Numbered from the stretch's first letter, positions 49,141 through 56,788 are shown. The stretch is DNA of 64,000 bases from a virus (IMGVR_UViG_3300031758_000017:48553-112552), one strand, 5' to 3'. Made by a program: numbers and translations. The notes: generated by a model from the letters alone, not told the origin.

Positions 49141-49626
49141 ATGGGATGTGATATTCATGTGTATTTGGAAAAATACACTTCAGTAAATGGTGAAAATAAA
49201 TGGGTCAATGTTGACCATTGGCAAATAAATCCACATTTTGGAATGAACGATTCCGAAAGGGAGTACGACCACGTTGCTTTTTATTGGGGAAGAAATTATG
49301 ATTTATTCTCAATTCTTGCGGAGGTCAGAGGTTCAATGGACCCGATTGCGGACCCAAGGGGTTTACCTGAGGATGTGACTGAGACAACAAGAAAGGAATA
49401 TGAAAGAGGTGATATGGTCCATACAGCTTCTTACTACACCTTAAAAGAACTCAAAGATTATCTGTACAATAATTCAGATAATGAAGAAATCGTTGAGAAC
49501 TTAAAATATTTTGTTGACTCTATGGACAATAGGTTTAAAGAAGAATTTTGGATAACAAATGATGACCAAAAGAGGTATACGATTAAAGAGAATGGTTTTA
49601 GAGTTGTCTTTTGGTTTGACAACTAA
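49141..49626 (+). CDS. Conserved protein of the MGCDIH type
   Basis: A 161-residue protein starting MGCDIHVYLEKY. MGCDIH followed by an aromatic-rich region (VAFYWGRNYDLFSILAEVRG) and SYYTLKELKDYL is a combination I know from phage and bacterial hypothetical proteins. Function not established. It is probably translated from a leaderless mRNA. Confidence 0.75.
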   Translation: MGCDIHVYLEKYTSVNGENKWVNVDHWQINPHFGMNDSEREYDHVAFYWGRNYDLFSILAEVRGSMDPIADPRGLPEDVTETTRKEYERGDMVHTASYYTLKELKDYLYNNSDNEEIVENLKYFVDSMDNRFKEEFWITNDDQKRYTIKENGFRVVFWFDN

Positions 49627-49634
49627 TTCTAATA

Positions 49635-49859
49635 ATGATAACAACAACCACAAAAGATTATTATGAATGTGTGAGATGTGGTATTAACACCTCATTCGAA
49701 TATAGAATTTGTCCATGTAACAGAAAACCATGTGATGCGATAAAAAAAGGAATTATTACAATCACAAAAAATATTACACTGGATGATGATAATTTTAAAG
49801 CCGACGGTAGGGACAGGAATGATGATATAGGACAAATGTTGGCATCATGGAATGTTTAA
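49635..49859 (+). CDS. Small cysteine-rich protein
   Basis: A 74-residue protein with five cysteines (YECVRCGINTSFE, RICPCNRKPCD) that could form a zinc ribbon, and an acidic tail. Its second half has no recognisable fold. It lies nine bases after the MGCDIH gene, probably on the same mRNA. Confidence 0.6.
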   Translation: MITTTTKDYYECVRCGINTSFEYRICPCNRKPCDAIKKGIITITKNITLDDDNFKADGRDRNDDIGQMLASWNV

Positions 49860-49862
49860 AAT

Positions 49863-50117
49863 ATGGAAGAAAAATTATATAGTGCAGCAAAAGACTTCGT
49901 AAAGAGGTATGGACAAGATGATGTTAGTGAACACATCATCAACATCATTGTATCGGTAATGAGAACAAGAGATGGGGTTGGACCCATTGGGGGTAGTTTC
50001 GTTCAATCTGTTGTGAATAACGATTTGTGTGGTGCGGTAGTTAGGGCCGACAATGAATGTTTAAAACACATCAAGTTAATCGCTCTTTCAAGAAACAATT
50101 GTTTCTGTGAAGATTAA
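49863..50117 (+). CDS. Conserved small phage protein
   Basis: An 84-residue helical protein whose middle GPIGGSFVQSVVNNDLCGAV and following AVVRADNECLKHIKLIALS match a short family I recall in diverse phages. Unknown function. Last gene of the set starting at 49141. Confidence 0.65.
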   Translation: MEEKLYSAAKDFVKRYGQDDVSEHIINIIVSVMRTRDGVGPIGGSFVQSVVNNDLCGAVVRADNECLKHIKLIALSRNNCFCED

Positions 50118-50118
50118 T

Positions 50119-50149
50119 TTTGTTTTATCAAAAAAATCATTTATATTTA
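50119..50149 (+). promoter_or_regulatory. Promoter candidate, near-leaderless
   Basis: TTTGTT, 17 bases, TATATTTA, four bases before the ATG at 50154; like the one at 49106, it implies a leaderless or nearly leaderless mRNA. Confidence 0.55.
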
Positions 50150-50153
50150 GAAT

Positions 50154-50408
50154 ATGAAAAATCTAACATTTGTAATTTTTTTGGGTCTAATATTAATGTC
50201 TTGCAAGTACAAGACACAATATACTGACACTAAAATCCCATGTATTGTTGATTCTGTTGAATATCATGGAATTGGTTGTGACAATACTTTACAAACAACT
50301 CCATATTGGAAATTGTATCTAAAAAACCCCGAAATGAAAATAACATCGTACAGGTCATATGAAAAAGGTGATACTGTGTATGTAATCGAAAGAAAAATAA
50401 AAAAATAA
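50154..50408 (+). CDS. Small lipoprotein
   Basis: An 84-residue protein with a lipoprotein signal (LTFVIFLGLILMSC, lipobox Cys17) and a mature part with strands (IPCIVDSVEYHGIGCD, WKLYLKNPEMKIT). It should be anchored in the envelope. Possible superinfection exclusion or spanin subunit; no direct evidence. Confidence 0.7.
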   Translation: MKNLTFVIFLGLILMSCKYKTQYTDTKIPCIVDSVEYHGIGCDNTLQTTPYWKLYLKNPEMKITSYRSYEKGDTVYVIERKIKK

Positions 50409-50411
50409 AAT

Positions 50412-51284
50412 ATGATTAATAGAATTTTTACTCCTGAATGGAAACTATGGATTTGGTCTAATATTGTGAATGGATATGATAGAGAGTCCATTTTTAATGT
50501 TTTACTTAATAATGGATTTGATTACAATTTAATTAAAAGAGAACTTGAAATTGAACCAACTAACGCGTTAATTTGGCAAAGACAATATTCACAGGAAAAC
50601 CTTAATCAACCTTACGAAGTTGAACTTTATCCGTTCAATAAATCTCTATGTGATAACCCAAGAGCTTATAGAGTTGAAAATAATTTAGTTGAAATTTATC
50701 ATTACCCTGAATTATTAACATTAATTGAATGTGATGATTTGATATCGATTACAGACAAAAAATTAAACTCACAGAAAAAATCTAAGGACTTGCAATCACC
50801 CATGATTCATAAGTTAGATAAAAAGTCTGAGATTTATAAAACAGTAAATGAGAGAATCAATTCTGTTATTGGTATTCGAGATTCATTTGGTGAAGATGTT
50901 TTTATTCAAAAAATAACACCCGAATTCAATTATGAGGAAAAATACGATTTTCTACTACCTAATCAAATATCGGAGGACAAATTGTTTACAAACATGGGTA
51001 ATAGATTGTGGAGTGTCCAAATATCATTGAATAACATTACTGAGGGTGGACATCTAACTTTTAATTCAATTGAAAGAAGTGTAAAACCTGTAAAAGGAGA
51101 TGGAGTAATTTGGAAAAATTTATACCATGATTTTCAACTAAACCCTTACACCAAACATACACATTTTAAAACAACCGAAGGCGATAAATACGTTTTGTTT
51201 AAGTATTATAGAATGGCTGACGGTAGTCAAGTTGTAAAAGAAGGACAACAAGAAATTGAAATTCAATTAGATGAGATTAAGTAG
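50412..51284 (+). CDS. 2-oxoglutarate/Fe(II) oxygenase-like (prolyl-hydroxylase type) protein
   Basis: A 290-residue protein. The second half has the double-stranded beta-helix signature: GGHLTFNSIERSVKPVKGDG, VIWKNLYHDF, HTHFKTTEGDKYVLFKYYR. In the prolyl-4-hydroxylase family the first iron pair is HxD; the matching region here reads EEKYDFLLP, with Lys where His is expected, so the iron site may be altered. The distal His (KHTHF) and the Lys/Arg for 2-oxoglutarate remain. It may hydroxylate a protein or glycan. The N-terminal 110 residues are unrecognised. Confidence 0.72.
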   Translation: MINRIFTPEWKLWIWSNIVNGYDRESIFNVLLNNGFDYNLIKRELEIEPTNALIWQRQYSQENLNQPYEVELYPFNKSLCDNPRAYRVENNLVEIYHYPELLTLIECDDLISITDKKLNSQKKSKDLQSPMIHKLDKKSEIYKTVNERINSVIGIRDSFGEDVFIQKITPEFNYEEKYDFLLPNQISEDKLFTNMGNRLWSVQISLNNITEGGHLTFNSIERSVKPVKGDGVIWKNLYHDFQLNPYTKHTHFKTTEGDKYVLFKYYRMADGSQVVKEGQQEIEIQLDEIK

Positions 51285-51498
51285 TATTATTTTATTTGTT
51301 TTACTCGTCACATCATGTTCTGAACCAAACACAAAACAAGTTGTAAACGATAGGAATAACCCCCAAACTATTAAACTTAGTAATCAATCCGAATACAGAG
51401 TTTTTGAATGGGAACATAAGGGACATACTTATCTCATAATCGATAGAAGTCATGGTTCAGGAATCACACACGCAGGACATTGTCCCTGTGGAAAATAA
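51271..51498 (+). CDS. Small lipoprotein with His/Cys-rich tail
   Basis: A 75-residue protein with a lipobox (LSSIILFVLLVTSC) and a C-terminal block YLIIDRSHGSGITHAGHCPC that has three His and two Cys, probably metal-binding. I recall this tail in Bacteroidetes small secreted proteins. It overlaps the oxygenase gene by 14 bases. Confidence 0.68.
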   Translation: MRLSSIILFVLLVTSCSEPNTKQVVNDRNNPQTIKLSNQSEYRVFEWEHKGHTYLIIDRSHGSGITHAGHCPCGK

Positions 51499-51589
51499 AC
51501 TTACTTCTGAACAAGAAGAGATTTTATGGTGGGAACACTATGAGAAAATGTATTTAACCAGCGAAGATGGGGAATCTGAATTTTCATGA
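51452..51589 (+). CDS. Small acidic overlapping ORF
   Basis: A 45-residue frame starting at ATG 51452 inside the preceding lipoprotein gene and overlapping the next gene by 23 bases. The sequence is acidic and Trp-containing (TSEQEEILWWEHYEKMYLT). It fills an otherwise gene-free stretch of about 70 bases in a genome with few gaps, which is the main support. Confidence 0.4.
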   Translation: MVQESHTQDIVPVENKLTSEQEEILWWEHYEKMYLTSEDGESEFS

Positions 51590-52106
51590 AGATATAAAAA
51601 TCGGTCAAACTAATGAACAAGTAGTCATTGATGTATTTGAAAGAGAATACAATGCTATTTGTGTTGGGAAGAGTGAAAAAGAAAATGGTAATTTAAAAGA
51701 GTTCGATTTAATATTCAATTTCCCAACTAAAACCCATGTGGTTGCAGAAGTCAAGACAGAAGACAAATGGGTACAACCCGGTAGAACATTACCAAACGGT
51801 GCCTATTTTCCCGGTATAGATACTGGTAACCTATGTATTGAATTTAGGATGCACGGTAAGGACAGTGGAATAATGGTAACCAAATCAGATTTGTGGGTAA
51901 TAGTTTTTATGAACATCAAAGAGATTTGGGTGATTAAAACTAATAAATTAAGAAAATTAATTTCAGAAAATAATTTCAAAGTAAAGATAGGTGGTGACGA
52001 GGTTTATGCTGGAACTAACGTATTGATTCCTGAAGAGAAAAGGTCACATATGTATTTGATTCCAAGAAAAAACTTTGAGTCTCATTTTACAGTTTTAAAA
52101 TACTAA
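51567..52106 (+). CDS. PD-(D/E)xK-like nuclease candidate
   Basis: A 179-residue protein. LKEFDLIFNFPTKTHVVAEV followed by KTEDKW gives D-x(n)-E-x-K, the spacing of the restriction-like nuclease core, and an N-terminal helix with Glu (TNEQVVIDVFEREYNA) fits. It might be a Holliday-junction resolvase or a host-DNA cutter. Without alignment the assignment stays moderate. Converges with the Nudix gene, overlapping it by four bases. Confidence 0.62.
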   Translation: MGNLNFHEDIKIGQTNEQVVIDVFEREYNAICVGKSEKENGNLKEFDLIFNFPTKTHVVAEVKTEDKWVQPGRTLPNGAYFPGIDTGNLCIEFRMHGKDSGIMVTKSDLWVIVFMNIKEIWVIKTNKLRKLISENNFKVKIGGDEVYAGTNVLIPEEKRSHMYLIPRKNFESHFTVLKY

Positions 52107-52519
52107 CCAAATCTTTCTCTCACGAAATCTTGCATTATCTTACCCATAATGTTTGCAAAATTTAATTCAGATAACTCACTTTGAGTTACAAATCTAAGAT
52201 ACTGACCCTCATTTAGTGGAATTTCTTCAATAGGTTTGTCAATCACACCGTGAAATATATATTTAATATTTGGGGACACATCACCCTCAATACAGACATA
52301 CTTCTTCCAAAAAGAAAATCTAACTAAACTGCTCGAGTCAGTTTCAATTTCTTCTATCATTTCTCTTTTCAACGCTTCTAATGGTGTTTCTCTTTTTTCA
52401 ACGTGACCACCTATAAGGTCCCAATGATTTGGAAAGGGGATATCTGGGTTGTTGTCTCTTAAATACACCAAGTATTTACCTTCAGGGTTTTGAAGAATGA
52501 TTTGAGATATTTGTATCAT
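52103..52519 (-). CDS. Nudix hydrolase
   Basis: A 138-residue protein with a full Nudix box: GGHVEKRETPLEALKREMIE followed by EI, matching G-x5-E-x7-R-E-U-x-E-E. It hydrolyses nucleoside diphosphates linked to another group, for example to clean oxidised nucleotides, recycle NAD or decap RNA. It sits on the minus strand between two plus-strand groups. Confidence 0.92.
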   Translation of the reverse strand: MIQISQIILQNPEGKYLVYLRDNNPDIPFPNHWDLIGGHVEKRETPLEALKREMIEEIETDSSSLVRFSFWKKYVCIEGDVSPNIKYIFHGVIDKPIEEIPLNEGQYLRFVTQSELSELNFANIMGKIMQDFVRERFG

Positions 52520-52557
52520 AATTTTGATTTATAAAGATAAATATTTATACTTTACGT

Positions 52558-52737
52558 ATGAAAATAGTTTTATTAACATTTGGTATATTGTTTCTAATTG
52601 TAACCTGGTTGTTTGCAACTGCAACAACCATAAACGGAGAGCACAATCGAACAGCATTTAAAATTAAATCATTATTTTATTGGGTTGCTGTGACCTCATC
52701 ATTTTGTTTGGGGTATATGATTGCCTCAAAATTTTAA
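52558..52737 (+). CDS. Small membrane protein
   Basis: A 59-residue protein with two transmembrane helices (LLTFGILFLIVTWLFATA, YWVAVTSSFCLGYMIA) and a charged loop between them. Function unknown; divergent from the Nudix gene. Confidence 0.6.
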   Translation: MKIVLLTFGILFLIVTWLFATATTINGEHNRTAFKIKSLFYWVAVTSSFCLGYMIASKF

Positions 52738-52748
52738 ATCGACAATAA

Positions 52749-52952
52749 ATGAACAACGCAGAAACTCACGAATTTTATGGATGGATGGCTTTTAATGAAG
52801 GATTCTTTCACGAGTGGAGAGATGAGGTTGCGAACAGACTTTTAAAATTAAGTCCCCATGAGTGTGCTAGAGATGATTTTAGGGCGAATTTGTCAATTGA
52901 GGTTTTTAACGAAATGACTAAACGCAAAAATAATCTTGAGTTAGGGGAATAA
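52749..52952 (+). CDS. Hypothetical protein
   Basis: A 67-residue helical protein rich in Glu, Phe and Trp (YGWMAFNEGFFHEWRDEVAN). It directly abuts the next gene, with no base between stop and start, so expression is likely coupled. No family recognised. Confidence 0.55.
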   Translation: MNNAETHEFYGWMAFNEGFFHEWRDEVANRLLKLSPHECARDDFRANLSIEVFNEMTKRKNNLELGE

Positions 52953-53417
52953 ATGGTGGATATGACTTTTTTAGAAAAAATAAAAGTAGTTGTTGATAGA
53001 AGATATAATTCCGAATTGTTAAAAAGGCACGACGGTGATTTCTTTTGTAATAAATGGTGGTGCTTTAAAGTCAAAGTAGAGACAATACCAATGTCCGAAA
53101 TTAAAACAAGAGTAAAATCAATTCATTTAAAACCAATACATAAACAAATTGAATTAGATATAATAGAAAGAGGGTTTGATTATAATAAGGGTCACATCTA
53201 TCTAACAAACAAAAATTATATTTTTGATGGTTATCATAGGTACTTTATTTTAAAAAGACATTTTGACGATTCACTATTAATTACCGTTTATAGGTTGACA
53301 AATGTCAGTAGCGGATTCACATATGCATTTAAAATGTCTATTATACATTTGTTTGTAAAAATTTATAGATTTTTGTTTAAAAGAGATAAAGGACAAATCA
53401 TAGAAATAAATTTGTAA
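52953..53417 (+). CDS. ParB/sulfiredoxin-fold-like protein
   Basis: A 154-residue protein. IPMSEIKTRVKSIHLKPIHK followed by IIERGFDYNKGHIYLTNKNY and IFDGYHRYFILKRH is the arrangement of the ParB N-terminal (sulfiredoxin-like) domain, where DGxHRxxA/L is the nucleotide- and metal-binding motif. The C-terminal 40 residues are hydrophobic and basic (IIHLFVKIYRFLFKRDK), perhaps a membrane-binding helix. Phages use such domains in DNA binding or as nucleases. Confidence 0.7.
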   Translation: MVDMTFLEKIKVVVDRRYNSELLKRHDGDFFCNKWWCFKVKVETIPMSEIKTRVKSIHLKPIHKQIELDIIERGFDYNKGHIYLTNKNYIFDGYHRYFILKRHFDDSLLITVYRLTNVSSGFTYAFKMSIIHLFVKIYRFLFKRDKGQIIEINL

Positions 53418-53442
53418 TCATTTAATTGAGATAATTATAGAT

Positions 53443-54138
53443 ATGAAAATAGATGCACTTTTTATTTCAGATGTTCACCTTGGTACTAAGGGTAGTAATT
53501 CTGAAATGGTGCTTGAAGTCCTAAAAAAATATGAACCAACTTATTTGTTTTTAGTTGGTGATATCATAGATGGTTGGATGTTACAGAGGAAGTTCAGATG
53601 GAAACAAAACGACACCAATGTGATAAGAAAAATATTATCACATTCCAAAAGAGGTACTCAAGTAATTTATGTTACTGGTAATCATGATGAATTTTTAAGA
53701 CAATATACGGACTTATCTTTTGGTAACATTGAAATTTGTAATGAATACAAATATGGTAATGTATTTATTACCCATGGAGACCTTTATGATGGTGTGGTTA
53801 AGTTAAAATGGTTAGGTATTTTAGGTTCCATTGGTTACGATATTGCGATTTCTATAGATAGGACTCTAAAAAAATTTGGACATAAGAGGTCCCTTTCTAA
53901 ATTTTTAAAGGACAGTGTTAAAGAGGCTGTTAAATTTATTACGAGTTTTGAGGTAGAACTGGTTAGACAGGCAAAAAAAAGAGAGTGTGACACTGTGATA
54001 TGTGGTCACATACACAATCCTGAAGATAAAATTATTGAGGGTGTGAGGTATTTAAATTGTGGGGATTGGATAGAAAACAATACTTACATAATACATCATA
54101 ACGGGGATTTTAAACTTCAGAGATATGCCACTTTATAA
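53443..54138 (+). CDS. LpxH-like metallophosphoesterase
   Basis: A 231-residue protein that follows the UDP-2,3-diacylglucosamine pyrophosphatase family: FISDVHLGTKGSNSEMVLE, LVGDIIDGWMLQRKF, VTGNHDEFLRQY, FITHGDLYDGVV and VICGHIHNPEDK. Members of this group cleave a pyrophosphate during lipid A synthesis or act on related compounds. Next to a glycosyltransferase that overlaps it by 14 bases, it suggests the phage adjusts host lipopolysaccharide. Confidence 0.85.
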   Translation: MKIDALFISDVHLGTKGSNSEMVLEVLKKYEPTYLFLVGDIIDGWMLQRKFRWKQNDTNVIRKILSHSKRGTQVIYVTGNHDEFLRQYTDLSFGNIEICNEYKYGNVFITHGDLYDGVVKLKWLGILGSIGYDIAISIDRTLKKFGHKRSLSKFLKDSVKEAVKFITSFEVELVRQAKKRECDTVICGHIHNPEDKIIEGVRYLNCGDWIENNTYIIHHNGDFKLQRYATL

Positions 54139-54862
54139 ACCAACAAAAATAAAAAACAAACTAACCATTGTAATTCCATGTTACAATGAAGACAAGTATA
54201 TTAAGAAGACTCTCGACTCAATACACAAACAAGTTTTAATTGATGGTACAAGAGTAATCATTGCTGATAACCATTCAACAGACCGAACAAGGGCGATTAT
54301 CAATAATATGTCTATGATGTACTCTGATAGACTTAAGATAGAAATGATTGACGGTGGTAAAGTTGGTGAAGCAAGAAATTTAGGGAGTGATTTGGTTAAT
54401 ACTGAATATGTTTTATTTGTGGATGCTGACATCCAATTCTTCAATTCAATTACAATTCACGACTGTATTGAGGAAATGATTTTGGAAGATTTGGATTTGA
54501 TGACATGTAAAATAAAATCAACATCTAAAAATTGGAAGTCCAAATTGGTATTCGTTTGTTTTAATTCCGTTAATAATATTATTAGTAAATTCAGTCCATT
54601 CGCTGTTGGTACCTTTTTCTTGACAAAAACTGATAAATTTAGAGAATTAGGTAAATTTAATGAGGAATACCAACACAGTGAAGACTATGGTTTAAGTAGG
54701 AAATACAATTCAAAAAAGTTTAAAATATCCGAACATTACGTTGGTCAAGATGACCGTAGATTCAAGAAAATGGGGTATTTGGGAATGATTAAACTAATCA
54801 TTAAGTCCTTTTTGAATAGGGAAAACGAAGAATATTTCAAAAAAGATATTGGTTATTGGTGA
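54125..54862 (+). CDS. Glycosyltransferase family 2
   Basis: A 245-residue GT-A transferase: KLTIVIPCYNEDKYIKKTLD, VIIADNHSTDRTRAI, GEARNLGSDLVNTEYVLFVD with the DADIQF metal site, and YQHSEDYGLSRKYNSKKF near the acceptor site. All are in standard family-2 order. It belongs to the LpxH-like unit, separate from the large glycan operon. Confidence 0.9.
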   Translation: MPLYKPTKIKNKLTIVIPCYNEDKYIKKTLDSIHKQVLIDGTRVIIADNHSTDRTRAIINNMSMMYSDRLKIEMIDGGKVGEARNLGSDLVNTEYVLFVDADIQFFNSITIHDCIEEMILEDLDLMTCKIKSTSKNWKSKLVFVCFNSVNNIISKFSPFAVGTFFLTKTDKFRELGKFNEEYQHSEDYGLSRKYNSKKFKISEHYVGQDDRRFKKMGYLGMIKLIIKSFLNRENEEYFKKDIGYW

Positions 54863-54875
54863 TTTCAAAAAAAAT

Positions 54876-54906
54876 TTTGAAATTTAAAATATTCTTCTTA
54901 ATATTG
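54876..54906 (+). promoter_or_regulatory. Promoter candidate, near-leaderless
   Basis: TTTGAA, 17 bases, TAATATTG, four bases before the ATG at 54911. Confidence 0.5.
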
Positions 54907-54910
54907 ACTC

Positions 54911-54982
54911 ATGATTGTACTTTTATTATTTATCATTTGCATACTTTTGTATGCAATCAATGAAAACATCCGAAAAAAATAA
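54911..54982 (+). CDS. Single-span membrane micropeptide
   Basis: A 23-residue peptide: one hydrophobic helix (MIVLLLFIICILLYAI) and a charged end. It is supported by a promoter whose -7 box is four bases upstream and by similar micropeptides nearby (56420, 56789, 57038, 59060). Function unknown. Confidence 0.5.
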   Translation: MIVLLLFIICILLYAINENIRKK

Positions 54983-54988
54983 ATCACT

Positions 54989-55297
54989 ATGCTTCACACC
55001 AACATTGAGGTATACGAGTATTTACAACCACACTACAAGTGGAATTTAGTATCTATTGCATTCTGTGATAGAATGTTGATGGTGTTGATTTCAAAAGGTT
55101 GTAGTGATAAGGAGATATTAGATTTAAAAAAATACCTAAACAAAAATCAGTTCTATGAATATGAAGAAACTAATCTATACTACCGTTTAAAAAGTAGGTC
55201 GGGTGAATTTGTAGAACCTCCAATATTTGACAGGGAGAATGGTGAAGTTAGGGTTGAGATGGCGAAAAGATTTATCGGTAGAACACAACAATTTTAA
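54989..55297 (+). CDS. Hypothetical protein
   Basis: A 102-residue protein, mostly helical and charged (IFDRENGEVRVEMAKRFIGR). Starts six bases after the micropeptide. No recognised family. Confidence 0.6.
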   Translation: MLHTNIEVYEYLQPHYKWNLVSIAFCDRMLMVLISKGCSDKEILDLKKYLNKNQFYEYEETNLYYRLKSRSGEFVEPPIFDRENGEVRVEMAKRFIGRTQQF

Positions 55298-55309
55298 TAT
55301 TATCTTTGT

Positions 55310-55606
55310 ATGGTGGTACACAAAAAAGTCAAAGAAGCATACCAAGAATATATCAAGTGGTATGATAACTTAGGTATAAATAGGGAATACCTGAGAGAAG
55401 TAAAAATCAAGAGTCTTACTGAATTTGCACAAAGGATAATCAATGATTATGAACTTTGGTATATGTTCGGTGAGGATTGTACCTTACCACTGTCACTTTT
55501 GGAAAGACAAGAAATATTCAAGGAAAGACATCCAAGTTCATGGGATATTTTATCTCATAAACATTATGATGATTTTTTAATACCAACAGTAAAATTAATA
55601 AGATAA
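55310..55606 (+). CDS. Hypothetical protein
   Basis: A 98-residue basic helical protein (KKVKEAYQEYIKWYDNLGIN) with a Trp/His-containing end (HPSSWDILSHKHYDDFLIP). No motif recognised. Part of a plus-strand run of small genes. Confidence 0.6.
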   Translation: MVVHKKVKEAYQEYIKWYDNLGINREYLREVKIKSLTEFAQRIINDYELWYMFGEDCTLPLSLLERQEIFKERHPSSWDILSHKHYDDFLIPTVKLIR

Positions 55607-55608
55607 AC

Positions 55609-56193
55609 ATGAAGTATACGCTAAAAACTTATGGATGGAGCGCCGAGTTTATCGGTAAAAAACTCACTGACGAACAGGTTGAACAAATTGAACTCTTAAA
55701 AGAAGAAAAAGAGTACGATGAACTTTGGGAAACTAGATTTGACTTGGAAAGTTTAGATATTGACATTTACGATGGTGACATCTTTCACGTAAACAAAGCA
55801 TTGGATAACCAAACAATGACCTTTGAACTTGAAGATGAAAATGGTAACAACGTACTATCTTTTGGTATTGAAGATATTCAAACAATCTCTTCAGTGAATG
55901 AGGATTGGGATGATTATATTTCACACCGAGCATTCCCAATGGAAAAGGGTGAAAATATCTATGTGAGTGTTGACGAAAACAAAGGTGGTATTTGGGAATA
56001 TGAAATTGAATCTGAAACGGTTCCAACCATTGAAGATTTTACCTACTGTCACGGTTCTGTCGACTTTCCTGATGGGGACTGGGATTACATCGATAGAATA
56101 TTTTTTAAGGGTGAATCCATGGAACCCTCTGATTTTTTGGACAACTGGGGTAAATCCTCTCAGGTAGACATTTTTAAATTTGAAGAAAACTAG
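55609..56193 (+). CDS. Hypothetical acidic protein
   Basis: A 194-residue acidic protein with beta-rich character (FELEDENGNNVLSFGIEDI). Repeated DGD and DWDD stretches could bind divalent metal. No known family. It overlaps the next gene by 14 bases. Confidence 0.6.
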   Translation: MKYTLKTYGWSAEFIGKKLTDEQVEQIELLKEEKEYDELWETRFDLESLDIDIYDGDIFHVNKALDNQTMTFELEDENGNNVLSFGIEDIQTISSVNEDWDDYISHRAFPMEKGENIYVSVDENKGGIWEYEIESETVPTIEDFTYCHGSVDFPDGDWDYIDRIFFKGESMEPSDFLDNWGKSSQVDIFKFEEN

Positions 56194-56368
56194 TTCACCT
56201 TGTAAGGAATGTCCATGGGTTGTCAGAAATAATAATAATGACACCATCATCCATTTTTCTAAACGAATGGGTAAATCACACGCTTGTCATATGGTTCAAA
56301 AAAACATATGGGACGTTTCCAAAGACAATATTTGTGAAGGTAGTAAAAGACACTTCAAAAAAAATTAA
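56180..56368 (+). CDS. Small cysteine/histidine protein (CKECPW type)
   Basis: A 62-residue basic protein. SPCKECPWVVRNN at the start and HACHMVQKNIW in the middle place four Cys/His as a likely zinc site; I recall this CxxCPW family from small phage proteins. Function unknown. Confidence 0.65.
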   Translation: MKKTSSPCKECPWVVRNNNNDTIIHFSKRMGKSHACHMVQKNIWDVSKDNICEGSKRHFKKN

Positions 56369-56374
56369 AATATT

Positions 56375-56405
56375 TTTGCATATTAAAAAATATACATTAT
56401 ATTTG
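56375..56405 (+). promoter_or_regulatory. Promoter upstream of micropeptide and ncRNA
   Basis: TTTGCA, 17 bases, TATATTTG. It lies 15 bases before the ATG at 56420 and would also transcribe the structured RNA region to the terminator at 56734. Confidence 0.65.
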
Positions 56406-56419
56406 TATCAAAATTAATT

Positions 56420-56527
56420 ATGACAGTTATTTTAGTATACATAGGATTCTCTCTTTGGTTTCTCGCTGGTTACAAAGTAGGGGAATATAGAACAAGAAAA
56501 GAATATCTAAAGAAACGTTCCGATTAA
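56420..56527 (+). CDS. Single-span membrane micropeptide
   Basis: A 35-residue protein with one hydrophobic helix (VILVYIGFSLWFLAGYKVG) and a basic end (EYRTRKEYLKKRSD). It starts shortly after a good promoter and ends directly at the structured RNA candidate. Function unknown. Confidence 0.5.
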   Translation: MTVILVYIGFSLWFLAGYKVGEYRTRKEYLKKRSD

Positions 56528-56734
56528 TCATCGGATAGTGTGCCTCACATGATGAGAAACGGTGTGATAACCGTAGAGGACTGATAATAAGACAACGTCT
56601 TATTCGGACTGACTATCCGCGGGGAATACCAAAAGGGTGATAAAGAACAACGTGCCCCTGTAAGTCTATTCCTAACCCGGCAACGGGGACAACCATAACA
56701 CCTGAAAGTTGGATAAATTAGGGTGTTTTTTTTT
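56528..56734 (+). ncRNA. Candidate structured non-coding RNA with own terminator
   Basis: No convincing open reading frame covers this 200-base stretch, but it is full of complementary arms. Helix 1: 56532-56539 with 56612-56619 (8 pairs, CGGATAGT/ACTATCCG) encloses three hairpins: CCTC 56543-56546 with GAGG 56576-56579; ACGGT 56559-56563 with ACCGT 56570-56574; AATAAGAC 56586-56593 with GTCTTATT 56597-56604 (8 pairs, AAC loop). Downstream: GGGG 56621-56624 with CCCC 56655-56658, or alternatively GGAATA 56623-56628 with TATTCC 56667-56672; and CCCG 56676-56679 with CGGG 56684-56687 closing a GCAA tetraloop. A terminator stem ends it. It matches no RNA class I know. Confidence 0.75.
56697..56734 (+). 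terminator. Rho-independent terminator of the structured RNA
   Basis: AACACC at 56697-56702 pairs with GGTGTT at 56722-56727 around a 19-base loop, followed by a run of nine T (56726-56734). Confidence 0.75.
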
Positions 56735-56742
56735 GTGATTTT

Positions 56743-56773
56743 TTTGGATTTCACAAAAAAATTTTTATATTTG
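56743..56773 (+). promoter_or_regulatory. Promoter, exact consensus match
   Basis: TTTGGA, 17 bases, TATATTTG, right after the terminator of the RNA and 15 bases before the ATG at 56789. Confidence 0.75.
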
Positions 56774-56788
56774 AAGAAAAATGTGATT

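Noticed and set aside
51481-51566. Gap between two genes taken as non-coding
   Set aside because: A continuous frame from ATG 51452 covers it, so it was listed as a possible small gene instead, at low confidence.
56541-56580. Hammerhead-ribozyme-like core (TGATGA, GAAA and a hairpin followed by GTA) inside the structured RNA
   Set aside because: The invariant C before TGATGA is replaced by A, stem II is missing, and two extra bases separate stem I from the core. It could be chance within an AT-rich structured RNA; worth a cleavage test only if the RNA itself proves real.
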